NCBI RefSeq assembly: GCF_051014685.1
Contig: NW_027479548.1
Location: 1 to 64,000 of the forward strand
From: Ptiloglossa arizonensis
Taxonomy: Eukaryota; Arthropoda; Insecta; Hymenoptera; Colletidae
Direction of reading: 5' to 3'
Length of the DNA stretch: 64,000 nucleotides
Below the pieces are notes generated by a model. It was given only the letters and a program-made list of their open reading frames with translations, was not told where the DNA came from and ran no database searches. Shown here piece by piece: positions 30,630 to 47,282 of the stretch (the first letter of the stretch is position 1; every line of letters begins with the position of its first letter). The position numbers and the translations under genes are program-made.

Positions 30630-31729
30630 ATGCGTCATACGTTTTACGTTATTCGTTATCCTTTTTTCGTTACACGTTATACGTTATACGTTATGCGTTA
30701 TACGTTATACGTTATACGTTATACGTTATACGTCATAGGTTATACGTTATACGTTATACGTCATACGTTTTACGTTATACGTTATTCGTTATACGTTATA
30801 CGTTATACGTTATACGTTATACGTAATACGTTATACGTTATACGTTATACGTTATACGTTATACGTTATACGTTATACGTTATACGTTATACGTTATACG
30901 TTATACGTTATACGGTATACTTTATACGTTATACGTTATACGTTATACGTTATACGTTATACGTTATACGTTATACGTTTTACGATATACGTTATAGGTT
31001 CTACGTTCTACGTTCTACGATATACGTTATACGTTATACGTTATACGTTATACGTTATACGTTATACGTTATACGTTATACGTTTTACGATATACGTTAT
31101 ACGTTATACGTTCTACGTTCTACGTTATACGTAATGTGTTATACGTTTTACGTTATTCGTTATACGTTATACGTTATACGTTATACGTTATACGTTATAC
31201 GTTATACGTTATACGTTATACGTTATACGTTATACGTTATACGTAATATGTAATGCGTCATACGTTTTACGTTATTCGTTATCCTTTTTTCGTTACACGT
31301 TATACGTTATGCGTTATGCGTTATACGTTATACGTTATACGTTATACGTTATACGTCATAGGTTATACGTTATACGTTATACGTCATACGTTTTACGTTA
31401 TACGTTATTCGTTATACGTTATACGTTATACGTTATACGTTATACGTAATACGTTATACGTTATACGTTATACGTTATACGTTATACGTTATACGTTATA
31501 CGTTATACGTTATACGTTATACGTTATACGTTATACGGTATACTTTATACGTTATACGTTATACGTTATACGTTATACGTTATACGTTATACGTTATACG
31601 GTATACGTTATACGTTATACGTTATACGTTATACGTTATACGTTATACGTTATACGTTATACGTTATACGGTATACGTTATACGTTATACGTTATACGTT
31701 ATACATTATACGTTATACGTTATACGTAA
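30630..31729 (+). repeat. 623-bp local tandem duplication
   Basis: The block starting at 30630 recurs at 31253, an offset of 623 bp (89 units). Both copies carry the otherwise rare TTATCCTTTTTTCG variant soon after their start and GGTATACTTTATACG later on. They differ at single units, for example an extra GCG near 31,310. This is a recent tandem duplication within the array. Confidence 0.8.
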
Positions 31730-34700
31730 TACGTTATACGTTATACGTTATACGTTATACGTTATACGTTATACGTTATACGTTATACGTTATACGTTAT
31801 ACGTTATACGTTATACGTTATACGTTATACGTGAAACGTTATACGTTATACGTTATACGTTATACGTTATACGTTATACGTTATACGTTATACGTTATCG
31901 TTATACGTTATACGTTATACGTTATACGTTATACGATATTCGTTATACGTTATACGTTATACGTTATACGTTATACGTTATACGTTATACGTAATATGTA
32001 ATGCGTCATACGTTTTACGTTATTCGTTATACGTTTTTCGTTACACGTTATACGTTATACGTTATGCGTTATACGTTATACGTTATACGTTATACGTTAT
32101 ACGTTATACGTTATACGTTATACGTTATACGTTATACGTTATACGTTATACGTTATACGTTATACGTTATACGTTATACGTTATACGTTATACGTTATAC
32201 GTTATACGTGATACGTTATACGTTACATGTTATGCGTTATACGTTTTACGTTATTCGTTATACGTTCTTCGTTACACGTTATACGTTATAGGTTATACGT
32301 TATACGTTATACGTTATACGTTATACGTTATACGTTATACGTTATACGTTATACGTTATACGTTATACGTCATAGGTTATACGTTATACGTTATACGTCA
32401 TACGTTTTACGTTATACGTTATACGTTATACGTTATACGTTATACGTTATACGTTATACGTTATACGGTTTACGTTATACGTTATACGTTATACGTTATA
32501 CGTTATACGTTATACGTTATACGTTATACGGTATACGGTATACGTTATACGTTATACGTTTTACGTTATACGTTATACGTTATACGTTATACGTTGTACG
32601 TTATACGTTATACGTTATACGTTATACGTTATACGTGAAACGTTATACGTTATACGTTATACGTTATACGTTATACGTTATACGTTATACGTTATACGTT
32701 ATACGTTATACGTTATACGTTATATGTTATACGATATACGTTATACGTTATACGTCATACGTTATACGTTATACGTTATACGTTATACGTTATACGTTAT
32801 ACGTTATACGTTATACGTTATACGTTTTACGATATACATTCTACGTTCTACGTTCTACGTTCTACGATATACGTTATACGTTATACGTTATACGTTATAC
32901 GTTATACGTTATACGTTTTACGATATACGTTATACGTTATACGTTCTACGTTCTACGTTATACGTTATGCGTTATACGTTTTACGTTATTAGTTATACGT
33001 TATACGTTATACGTTATACGTTATACGTTATACGTTATACGTAATATGTAATGCGTCATACGTTTTACGTTATTCGTTATACGTTTTTCGTTACACGTTA
33101 TACGTTATACGTTATGCGTTATACGTTATACGTTATACGTTATACGTTATACGTTATACGTTATACGTTATACGTTATACGTTATACGTTATACGTTTTA
33201 CGATATACGTTATACGTTCTACGTTATACGTTATACGTGATACGTTATACGTTACATGTTATGCGTTATACGTTTTACGTTATTCGTTATACGTTATACG
33301 TTATACGTTATACGTTATACGTTATACGTCATACGTAATATGTAATGCGTCATACGTTTTACGTTATTCGTTATACGTTTTTCGTTACACGTTATACGTT
33401 ATACGTTATGCGTTATACGTTATACGTTATACGTTATACGTTATACGTTATACGTTATACGTTATACGTTATGCGTTATACGTTATACGTTATACGTTAT
33501 ACGTTATACGTTATACGTTATACGATATACGTTATACGTTATACGTTATACGTTATACGTTATACGTTATACGTGATACGTTATACGTTACATGTTATGC
33601 GTTATACGTTTTACGTTATTCGTTATACGTTCTTCGTTACACGTTATACGTTATAGGTTATACGTTATACGTTATACGTTATACGTTATACGTTATACGT
33701 TATACGTTATACGTCATAGGTTATACGTTATACGTTATACGTCATACGTTTTACGATATACGTTATACGTTCTACGTTCTACGTTCTACGATATACGTTA
33801 TACGTTATACGTTATACCTTATACGTTATACGTTATACGTTTTACGATATACGTTATACGTTATACGTTCTACGTTCTACGTTATACGTTATGCGTTATA
33901 CGTTTTACGTTATTCGTTATACGTTATACGTTATACGTTATACGTTATACGTTATACGTTATACGTTATACGTAATATGTAATGCGTCATACGTTTTACG
34001 TTATTCGTTATACGTTTTTCGTTACACGTTATACGTTATACGTTATGCGTTATACGTTATACGTTATACGTTATACGTTATACGTTATACGTTATACGTT
34101 ATACGTTATACGTTATACGTTATACGTTATACGTTATAAGTTATACGTGATACGTTATACGTTACATGTTATGCGTTATACGTTTTACGTTATTCGTTGT
34201 ACGTTCTTCGTTACACGTTATACGTTATAGGTTATACGTTATACGTTATACGTTATACGTTATACGTTATACGTTATACGTTATACGTTATACGTCATAG
34301 GTTATACGTTATACGTTATACGTCATACGTTTTACGTTATACGTTATACGTTATACGTGATACGTTATACGTTATACGTTATACGTTATACGGTTTACGT
34401 TATACGTTATACGTTATACGTTATACGTTTTACGTTATACGTTATACGTTATACGGTATACGTTATACGTTATACGTTATACGTTATACGTTATACGTTA
34501 AACGTTATACGTTATACGTTATACGTTATACGTTATACGGTATACGTTATACGTTATACGTTATACGTTATACGTTATACGTTATACGTTATACGTTGTA
34601 CGTTATACGTTATACGTTATACGTTATACGTTATACGTGAAACGTTATACGTTATACGTTATACGTTATACGTTATACGTTATACGTTATACGTTATACG

Positions 34701-36396
34701 TTATACGTTATACGTTATACGTTATACGTTATATGTTATACGATATACGTTATACGTTATACGTCATACGTTATACGTCATACGTTATACGTTATACGTT
34801 ATACGTTATACGTTATACGTTATACGTTATACGTTATACGTTATACGTTTTACGATATACGTTCTACGTTCTACGTTCTACGTTCTACGATATACGTTAT
34901 ACGTTATACGTTATACGTTATACGTTATACGTTATACGTTATACGTTATACGTTATACGTTATACGTTATACGTGATACGTTATACGTTACATGTTATGC
35001 GTTATACGTTTTACGTTATTCGTTATACGTTCTTCGTTACACGTTATACGTTATAGGTTATACGTTATACGTTATACGTTATACGTTATACGTTATACGT
35101 TATACGTTATACGTTATACGTTATACGTCATAGGTTATACGTTATACGTTATACGTCATACGTTTTACGTTATACGTTATACGTTATACGTTATACGTTA
35201 TACGTTATACGTTATACGTTATACGGTTTACGTTATACGTTATACGTTATACGTTATACGTTATACGTTATACGTTATACGTTATACGGTATACGTTATA
35301 CGTTATACGTTATACGTTATACGTTATACGTTATACGTTATACGTTATACGTTATACGTTATACGTTATACGGTATACGTAATACGTTATACGTTTTACG
35401 TTATACGTTATACGTTATACGTTATACGTTGTACGTTATACGTTATACGTTATACGTTATACGTTATACGTGAAACGTTATACGTTATACGTTATACGTT
35501 ATACGTTATACGTTATACGTTATACGTTATACGTTATACGTTATACGTTATACGTTATACGTTATATGTTATACGATATACGTTATACGTTATACGTCAT
35601 ACGTTATACGTTATACGTTATACGTTATACGTTATACGTTATACGTTATACGTTATACGTTATACGTTTTACGATATACGTTCTACGTTCTACGTTCTAC
35701 GTTCTACGATATACGTTATACGTTATACGTTATACGTTATACGTTATACGTTATACGTTATACGTTATACGTTATACGTTATACGTTATACGTTATACGT
35801 TATACGTTATACGTTATACGTTATACGTTTTACGTTATACGTTATACGTAATATGTAATGCGTCATACGTTTTACGTTATTCGTTATACGTTTTTCGTTA
35901 TACGTTATACGTTATACGTTATGCGTTATACGTTATACGTTATACGTTATACGTTATACGTTATACGTTATACGTTATACGTTATACGTTATACGTTATA
36001 CGTTATACGTTATACGTTATACGTTATACGTTATACGTTATACGTTATACGTTATACGTTATACGTTTTACGTTATACGTTATACGTTATACGATATTCG
36101 TTATACGTTATACGTCATACGTTATACGTTATACGTTATACGTTATACGTTATACGTTATACGTTATACGTTATACGTTATACGTTTTACGATATACGTT
36201 ATACGTTCTACGTTATACGTTATACGTGATACGTTATACGTTACATGTTATGCGTTATACGTTTTACGTTATTCGTTATACGTTATACGTTATACGTTAT
36301 ACGTTATACGTTATACGTCATACGTAATATGTAATGCGTCATACGTTTTACGTTATTCGTTATACGTTTTTCGTTACACGTTAGACGTTACACGTT

Positions 36397-39300
36397 ATGC
36401 GTTATACGTTATACGTTATACGTTATACGTTATACGTTATACGTTATACGTTATACGTTATACGTTATACGTTATACGTTATACGTTATACGTTATACGT
36501 TATACGTTATACGTTATACGTTATACGTTATACGTTATACGTGATACGTTATACGTTACATGTTATGCGGTATACGTTTTACGTTATTCATTATACGTTC
36601 TTCGTTACACGTTATACGTTATAGGTTATACGTTATACGTTATACGTTATACGTTATACGTTATACGTTATACGTGATACGTTATACGTTACATGTTATG
36701 CGGTATACGTTTTACGTTATTCGTTATACGTTCTTCGTTACACGTTATACGTTATAGGTTATACGTTATACGTTGTACGTTATACGTTATACGTTATACG
36801 TTATACGTTATACGTTATACGTCATAGGTTATACGTTATACGTTATACGTCATACGTTTTACGATATACGTTATACGTTCTACGTTCTACGTTCTACGAT
36901 ATACGTTATACGTTATACGTTATACCTTATACGTTATACGTTATACGTTTTACGATATACGTTATACGTTATACGTTCTACGTTCTACGTTATACGTTAT
37001 GCGTTATACGTTTTACGTTATTCGTTATACGTTATACGTTATACGTTATACGTTATACGTTATACGTTATACGTAATATGTAATGCGTCATACGTTTTAC
37101 GTTATTCGTTATACGTTTTTCGTTACACGTTATACGTTATACGTTATGCGTTATACGTTATACGTTATACGTTATACGTTATACGTTATACGTTATACGT
37201 TATACGTTATACGTTATACGTTATACGTTATACGTTATAAGTTATACGTGATACGTTATACGTTACATGTTATGCGTTATACGTTTTACGTTATTCGTTA
37301 TACGTTCTTCGTTACACGTTATACGTTATAGGTTATACGTTATACGTTATACGTTATACGTTATACGTTATACGTTATACGTTATACGTTATACGTTATA
37401 CGTCATAGGTTATACGTTATACGTTATACGTCATACGTTTTACGTTATACGTTATACGTTATACGTTATACGTTATACGTTATACGTTATACGTTATACG
37501 GTTTACGTTATACGTTATACGTTATACGTTATACGTTATACGTTATACGTTATACGTTATACGGTATACGTTATACGTTATACGTTATACGTTATACGTT
37601 ATACGTTATACGTTATACGTTATACGTTATACGTTATACGTTATACGTTATACGGTATACGTTATACGTTATACGTTATACGTTATACGTTATACGTTAT
37701 ACGTTATACGTTGTACGTTATACGTTATACGTTATACGTTATACGTTATACGTGAAACGTTATACGTTATACGTTATACGTTATACGTTATACGTTATAC
37801 GTTATACGTTATACGTTATACGTTATACGTTATACGTTACATGTTATACGATATACGTTATACGTTATACGTCATACGTTATACGTTATACGTTATACGT
37901 TATACGTTATACGTTATACGTTATACGTTATACGTTATACGTTTTACGATATACGTTCTACGTTCTACGTTCTACGTTCTACGATATACGTTATACGTTA
38001 TACGTTATACGTTATACGTTATACGTTATACGTTATACGTTTTACGATATACGTTATACGTTATACGTTCTACGTTCTACGTTATACGTTATGCGTTATA
38101 CGTTTTACGTTATTAGTTATACGTTATACGTTATACGTTATACGTTATACGTTATACGTTATACGTTATACGTAATATGTAATGCGTCATACGTTTTACG
38201 TTATTCGTTATACGTTTTTCGTTACACGTTATACGTTATACGTTATACGTTATACGTTATACGTTATACGTTATACGTTATACGTTATACGTTATACGTT
38301 ATACGTTATACGTTTTACGATATACGTTATACGTTATACGTTCTACGTTCTACGTTATACGTTATGCGTTATACGTTTTACGTTATTAGTTATACGTTAT
38401 ACGTTATACGTTATACGTTATACGTTATACGTTATACGTTATACGTAATATGTAATGCGTCATACGTTTTACGTTATTCGTTATACGTTTTTCGTTACAC
38501 GTTATACGTTATACGTTATACGTTATACGTTATACGTTATACGTTACATGTTATACGATATACGTTATACGTTATACGTCATACGTTATACGTTATACGT
38601 TATACGTTATACGTTATACGTTATACGTTATACGTTATACGTTATACGTTTTACGATATACGTTCTACGTTCTACGTTCTACGTTCTACGATATACGTTA
38701 TACGTTATACGTTATACGTTATACGTTATACGTTATACGTCATACGTAATATGTAATGCGTCATACGTTTTACGTTATTCGTTATACGTTTTTCGTTACA
38801 CGTTAGACGTTATACGTTATGCGTTATACGTTATACGTTATACGTTATACGTTATACGTTATACGTTATACGTTATACGTTATACGTTATACGTTATACG
38901 TTATACGTTATACGTTATACGTTATACGTTATACGTTATACGTTATACGTTATACGTTATACGTTATACGTGATACGTTATACGTTACATGTTATACGTT
39001 ATACGTTATACGTTATACGTTATACGTTATACGTGATACGTTATACGTTACATGTTATGCGTTATACGTTTTACGTTATTCGTTATACGTTATACGTTAT
39101 ACGTTATACGTTATACGTTATACGTCATACGTAATATGTAATGCGTCATACGTTTTACGTTATTCGTTATACGTTTTTCGTTACACGTTAGACGTTATAC
39201 GTTATGCGTTATACGTTATACGTTATACGTTATACGTTATACGTTATACGTTATACGTTATACGTTATACGTTATACGTTATACGTTATACGTTATACGT

Positions 39301-41068
39301 TATACGTTATACGTTATACGTTATACGTTATACGTTATACGTTATACGTTATACGTGATACGTTATACGTTACATGTTATGCGGTATACGTTTTACGTTA
39401 TTCATTATACGTTCTTCGTTACACGTTATACGTTATAGGTTATACGTTATACGTTATACGTTATACGTTATACGTTATACGTTATACGTGATACGTTATA
39501 CGTTACACGTTATGCGGTATACGTTTTACGTTATTCGTTATACGTTCTTCGTTACACGTTATACGTTATAGGTTATACGTTATACGTTGTACGTTATACG
39601 TTATACGTTATACGTTATACGTTATACGTTATACGTCATAGGTTATACGTTATACGTTATACGTCATACGTTTTACGATATACGTTATACGTTCTACGTT
39701 CTACGTTCTACGATATACGTTATACGTTATACGTTATACCTTATACGTTATACGTTATACGTTTTACGATATACGTTATACGTTATACGTTCTACGTTCT
39801 ACGTTATACGTTATGCGTTATACGTTTTACGTTATTCGTTATACGTTATACGTTATACGTTATACGTTATACGTTATACGTTATACGTAATATGTAATGC
39901 GTCATACGTTTTACGTTATTCGTTATACGTTTTTCGTTACACGTTATACGTTATACGTTATGCGTTATACGTTATACGTTATACGTTATACGTTATACGT
40001 TATACGTTATACGTTATACGTTATACGTTATACGTTATACGTTATACGTTATACGTTATACGTTATAAGTTATACGTGATACGTTATACGTTACATGTTA
40101 TGCGTTATACGTTTTACGTTATTCGTTATACGTTCTTCGTTACACGTTATACGTTATAGGTTATACGTTATACGTTATACGTTATACGTTATACGTTATA
40201 CGTTATACGTTATACGTTATACGTTATACGTCATAGGTTATACGTTATACGTTATACGTCATACGTTTTACGTTATACGTTATACGTTATACGTTATACG
40301 TTATACGTTATACGTTATACGTTATACGGTTTACGTTATACGTTATACGTTATACGTTATACGTTATACGTTATACGTTATACGTTATACGGTATACGTT
40401 ATACGTTATACGTTATACGTTATACGTTATACGTTATACGTTATACGTTATACGTTATACGTTATACGTTATACGTTATACGGTATACGTTATACGTTAT
40501 ACGTTATACGTTATACGTTATACGTTATACGTTATACGTTGTACGTTATACGTTATACGTTATACGTTATACGTTATACGTGAAACGTTATACGTTATAC
40601 GTTATACGTTATACGTTATACGTTATACGTTATACGTTATACGTTATACGTTATACGTTATACGTTACATGTTATACGATATACGTTATACGTTATACGT
40701 CATACGTTATACGTTATACGTTATACGTTATACGTTATACGTTATACGTTATACGTTATACGTTATACGTTTTACGATATACGTTCTACGTTCTACGTTC
40801 TACGTTCTACGATATACGTTATACGTTATACGTTATACGTTATACGTTATACGTTATACGTTATACGTTTTACGATATACGTTATACGTTATACGTTCTA
40901 CGTTCTACGTTATACGTTATGCGTTATACGTTTTACGTTATTAGTTATACGTTATACGTTATACGTTATACGTTATACGTTATACGTTATACGTTATACG
41001 TAATATGTAATGCGTCATACGTTTTACGTTATTCGTTATACGTTTTTCGTTACACGTTATACGTTATA
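36397..41068 (+). repeat. Higher-order tandem duplication, offset about 2.82 kb
   Basis: The same order of variants appears twice in tandem. Landmark pairs are 36397/39204 (2807), 36773/39587 and 37083/39897 (2814), and 37267/40095, 37752/40580 and 38182/41010 (2828). The offset grows in whole 7-bp steps, showing gain of single units. Both copies include the GTGAAACG unit (37752, 40580) and the AGGTTATACGTTATACGTTG variant near the start. Similarity is lost after about 41,070, where a GGGTTATACG variant occurs. Confidence 0.85.
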
Positions 41069-41860
41069 CGTTATGGGTTATACGTTATACGTTTTACGTT
41101 ATTCGTTATACGTTATACGTTATACGTTATACGTTATACGTTATACGTCATACGTAATATGTAATGCGTCATACGTTTTACGTTATTCGTTATACGTTTT
41201 TCGTTACACGTTATACGTTATACGTTATGCGTTATACGTTATACGTTATACGTTATACGTTATACGTTATACGTTATACGTTATACGTTATACGTTATAC
41301 GTTATACGTTACACGTTATACGTTATACGTTATTCGTTATACGTTATACGTTATACGTGATACGTTATACGTTACATGTTATGCGTTATACGTTTTACGT
41401 TATTCGTTATACGTTCTTCGTTACACGTTATACGTTATACGTTATGCGTTATACGTTATACGTTATACGTTATACGTTATACGTTATACGTTATACGTTA
41501 TACGTTATACGTTATACGTTATACGTTATACGTTATACGTTATAAGTTATACGTGATACGTTATACGTTACATGTTATACGTTATACGTTATACGTTATA
41601 CGTTATACGATTTACGATATACGTTCTACGTTCTACGTTCTACGTTCTACGATATACGTTATACGTTATACGTTATACGTTATACGTTATACGTTATACG
41701 TTTTACGATATACGTTATACGTTATACGTTCTACGTTCTACGTTATACGTTATGCGTTATACGTTTTACGTTATTAGTTATACGTTATACGTTATACGTT
41801 ATACGTTATACGTTATACGTTATACGTTATACGTTATACGTTATACGTTATACGTTATAC

Positions 41861-41938
41861 GTAATATGTAATGCGTCATACGTTTTACGTTATTCGTTAT
41901 ACGTTTTTCGTTACACGTTATACGTTATACGTTATGCG
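41861..41938 (+). repeat. Recurring TAATATG variant cassette (representative copy)
   Basis: This 78-bp run of variant units contains in order GTAATATGTAATGCG, TCATACG, TTTTACG, TTATTCG, TTTTTCG, TTACACG and TTATGCG, and keeps the 7-bp register. It recurs throughout the array. The in-cassette ATGCGTCAT lies at 12745, 18100, 23833, 24162, 24624, 26871, 28201, 28810, 29545, 30630, 31253, 32001, 33051, 33345, 33982, 35858, 37083, 38182, 38455, 39897, 41010, 41164, 41871, 42781, 42914, 44580, 45497, 46414, 46890, 47156, 53824, 54293, 54538, 61400, 62317, 63220 and 63696, among others. Only two copies precede 23.8 kb in the + oriented array. It is the best marker of the higher-order units. Confidence 0.85.
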
Positions 41939-44900
41939 TTATACGTTATACGTTATACGTTATACGTTATACGTTATACGTTATACGTTATACGTTATAC
42001 GTTATACGTTATACGTTATACGTTATACGTTATACGTTATACGTTATACGTTATACGTTATACGTTTTACGTTATACGTTATACGTTATACGATATTCGT
42101 TATACGTTATACGTCATACGTTATACGTTATATGTTATACGTTATACGTTATACGTTATACGTTATACGTTATACGTTTTACGATATACGTTATACGTTC
42201 TACGTTTTTCGTTACACGTTATACGTTATACGTTATGCGTTATACGTTATACGTTATACGTTATACGTTATACGTTATACGTTATACGTTATACGTTATA
42301 CGTTATACGTTATACGTTATACGTTATACGTTATACGTTATACGTTATACGTTATACGTTATACGTTATACGTTATACGTGATACGTTATACGTTACATG
42401 TTATGCGTTATACGTTTTACGTTATTCGTTATACGTTCTTCGTTACACGTTATACGTTATAGGTTATACGTTATACGTTATACGTTATACGTTATACGTT
42501 ATACGTTATACGTTATACGTTATACGTCATAGGTTATACGTTATACGTTATACGTCATACGTTTTACGATATACGTTATACGTTCTACGTTCTACGTTCT
42601 ACGATATACGTTATACGTTATACGTTATACCTTATACGTTATACGTTATACGTTTTACGATATACGTTATACGTTATACGTTCTACGTTCTACGTTATAC
42701 GTTATGCGTTATACGTTTTACGTTATTCGTTATACGTTATACGTTATACGTTATACGTTATACGTTATACGTAATATGTAATGCGTCATACGTTTTACGT
42801 TATTCGTTATACGTTTTTCGTTACACGTTATACGTTATACGTTATGCGTAATACGTTATACGTTATACGTTATACGTTATACGTTATACGTTATACGTTA
42901 TACGTAATATGTAATGCGTCATACGTTTTACGTTATTCGTTATACGTTTTTCGTTACACGTTATACGTTATACGTTATGCGTTATACGTTATACGTTATA
43001 CGTTATACGTTATACGTTATACGTTATACGTTATACGTTATACGTTATACGTTATACGTTACATGTTATGCGTTATACGTTTTACGTTATTCGTTATACG
43101 TTCTTCGTTACACGTTATACGTTATAGGTTATACGTTATACGTTATACGTTATACGTTATACGTTATACGTTACACGTTATACGTTATACGTTATACGTC
43201 ATAGGTTATACGTTATACGTTATACGTCATACGTTTTACGATATACGTTATACGTTCTACGTTCTACGTCCTACGATATACGTTATACGTTATACGTTAT
43301 ACCTTATACGTTATACGTTATACGTTTTACGATATACGTTATACGTTATACGTTCTACGTTCTACGTTATACGTTATGCGTTATACGTTTTACGTTATTC
43401 GTTATACGTTATACGTTATACGTTATACGTTATACGTTATACGTAATATGTAATGCGTCATACGTTTTACGTTATTCGTTATACGTTTTTCGTTACACGT
43501 TATACGTTATACGTTATGCGTTATACGTTATACGTTATACGTTATACGTTATACGTTATACGTTATACGTTATACGTTATACGTTATACGTTATACGTTA
43601 TACGTTATACGTTATAAGTTATACGTGATACGTTATACGTTACATGTTATGCGTTATACGTTTTACGTTATTCGTTATACGTTCTTCGTTACACGTTATA
43701 CGTTATAGGTTATACGTTATACGTTATACGTTATACGTTATACGTTATACGTTATACGTTATACGTTATACGTCATAGGTTATACGTTATACGTTATACG
43801 TCATACGTTTTACGTTATACGTTATACGTTATACGTTATACGTTATACGTTATACGTTATACGTTATACGGTTTACGTTATACGTTATACGTTATACGTT
43901 ATACGTTATACGTTATACGTTATACGTTATACGTTATACGGTATACGTTATACGTTATACGTTATACGTTATACCTTATACGTTAAACGTTATACGTTAT
44001 ACGTTATACGTTATACGTTATACGGTATACGTTATACGTTATACGTTATACGTTATACGTTATACGTTATACGTTATACGTTATACGTTGTACGTTATAC
44101 GTTATACGTTATACGTTATACGTTATACGTGAAACGTTATACGTTATACGTTATACGTTATACGTTATACGTTATACGTTATACGTTATACGTTATACGT
44201 TATACGTTATACGTTATATGTTATACGATATACGTTATACGTTATACGTCATACGTTATACGTTACACGTTATACGTTATACGTTATACGTTATACGTTA
44301 TACGTTATACGTTATACGATTTACGATATACGTTCTACGTTCTACGTTCTACGTTCTACGATATACGTTATACGTTATACGTTATACGTTATACGTTATA
44401 CGTTATACGTTTTACGATATACGTTATACGTTATACGTTCTACGTTCTACGTTATACGTTATGCGTTATACGTTTTACGTTATTAGTTATACGTTATACG
44501 TTATACGTTATACGTTATACGTTATACGTTATACGTTATACGTTATACGTTATACGTTATACGTTATACGTAATATGTAATGCGTCATACGTTTTACGTT
44601 ATTCGTTATACGTTTTTCGTTACACGTTATACGTTATACGTTATGCGTTATACGTTATACGTTATACGTTATACGTTATACGTTATACGTTATACGTTAT
44701 ACGTTATACGTTATACGTTATACGTTATACGTTATACGTTATACGTTATACGTTATACGTTATACGTTATACGTTTTACGTTATACGTTATACGTTATAC
44801 GATATTCGTTATACGTTATACGTCATACGTTATACGTTATATGTTATACGTTATACGTTATACGTTATACGTTATACGTTATACGTTTTACGATATACGT

Positions 44901-45679
44901 TATACGTTCTACGTTTTTCGTTACACGTTATACGTTATACGTTATGCGTTATACGTTATACGTTATACGTTATACGTTATACGTTATACGTTATACGTTA
45001 TACGTTATACGTTATACGTTATACGTTATACGTTATACGTTATACGTTATACGTTATACGTTATACGTTATACGTTATACGTTATACGTTATACGTGATA
45101 CGTTATACGTTACATGTTATGCGTTATACGTTTTACGTTATTCGTTATACGTTCTTCGTTACACGTTATACGTTATAGGTTATACGTTATACGTTATACG
45201 TTATACGTTATACGTTATACGTTATACGTTATACGTTATACGTCATAGGTTATACGTTATACGTTATACGTCATACGTTTTACGATATACGTTATACGTT
45301 CTACGTTCTACGTTCTACGATATACGTTATACGTTATACGTTATACCTTATACGTTATACGTTATACGTTTTACGATATACGTTATACGTTATACGTTCT
45401 ACGTTCTACGTTATACGTTATGCGTTATACGTTTTACGTTATTCGTTATACGTTATACGTTATACGTTATACGTTATACGTTATACGTAATATGTAATGC
45501 GTCATACGTTTTACGTTATTCGTTATACGTTTTTCGTTACACGTTATACGTTATACGTTATGCGTTATACGTTATACGTTATACGTTATACGTTATACGT
45601 TATACGTTATACGTTATACGTTATACGTTATACGTTATACGTTATACGTTATACGTTATACGTTATAAGTTATACGTGA
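41871..45679 (+). repeat. Higher-order tandem duplication, offset about 2.71 kb
   Basis: Landmark pairs 41871/44580 and 42235/44944 (2709) and 42781/45497 (2716) show the same variant order in two tandem copies. Shared rare features include GTTATATGTTATACG after the GATATTCG and GTCATACG units, then TTCTACGTTTTTCG. Offsets are whole numbers of 7-bp units. The second copy belongs to the block that also reappears beyond the retrotransposon at about 61 kb. Confidence 0.8.
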
Positions 45680-47282
45680 TACGTTATACGTTACATGTTA
45701 TGCGTTATACGTTTTACGTTATTCGTTATACGTTCTTCGTTACACGTTATACGTTATAGGTTATACGTTATACGTTATACGTTATACGTTATACGTTATA
45801 CGTTATACGTTATACGTTATACGTCATAGGTTATACGTTATACGTTATACGTCATACGTTTTACGTTATACGTTATACGTTATACGTTATACGTTATACG
45901 TTATACGTTATACGTTATACGGTTTACGTTATACGTTATACGTTATACGTTATACGTTATACGTTATACGTTATACGTTATACGGTATACGTTATACGTT
46001 ATACGTTATACGTTATACGTTATACGTTATACGTTATACGTTATACGTTATACGTTATACGTTATACGTTATACGTTATACGTTATACGTTATACGTTAT
46101 ACGTTATACGTTATACGTTATACGTTATACGTTATACGTTATACGTCATAGGTTATACGTTATACGTTATACGTCATACGTTTTACGATATACGTTATAC
46201 GTTCTACGTTCTACGTTCTACGATATACGTTATACGTTATACGTTATACGTTATACGTTATACGTTATACGTTTTACGATATTCGTTATACGTTATACGT
46301 TCTACGTTCTACGTTATACGTTATGCGTTATACGTTTTACGTTATTAGTTATACGTTATACGTTATACGTTATACGTTATACGTTATACGTTATACGTTA
46401 TACGTAATATGTAATGCGTCATACGTTTTACGTTATTCGTTATACGTTTTTCGTTACACGTTATACGTTATACGTTATGCGTTATACGTTATACGTTATA
46501 CGTTATACGTTATACGTTATACGTTATACTTTATACGTTATACGTTATACGTTATACGTTATACGTTATACGTTATACGTTATACGTTATACGTTATACG
46601 TTATACGTTATACGTTTTACGTTATACGTTATACGTTATACGATATTCGTTATACGTTATACGTCATACGTTATACGTTATACGTTATACGTTATACGTT
46701 ATACGTTATACGTTATACGTTATACGTTATACGTTTTACGATTTACGTTATACGTTCTACGTTCTACGTTATACGTGATACGTTATACGTTACATGTTAT
46801 GCGTTATACGTTTTACGTTATTCGTTATACGTTATACGTTATACGTTATACGTTATACGTTATACGTTATACGTCATACGTAATATGTAATGCGTCATAC
46901 GTTTTACGTTATTCGTTATACGTTTTTCGTTACACGTTATACGTTATACGTTATGCGTTATACGTTATACGTTATACGTTATACGTTATACGTTATACGT
47001 TATACGTTATACGTCATAGGTTATACGTTATACGTTATACGTCATACGTTTTACGATATACGTTATACGTTCTACGTTCTACGTTCTACGATATACGTTA
47101 TACGTTATACGTTATACGTTATACGTTATACGTTATACGTCATACGTAATATGTAATGCGTCATACGTTTTACGTTATTCGTTATACGTTTTTCGTTATA
47201 CGTTATACGTTATACGTTATGCGTTATACGTTATACGTTATACGTTATACGTTATACGTTATACGTTATACGTTATACGTTA

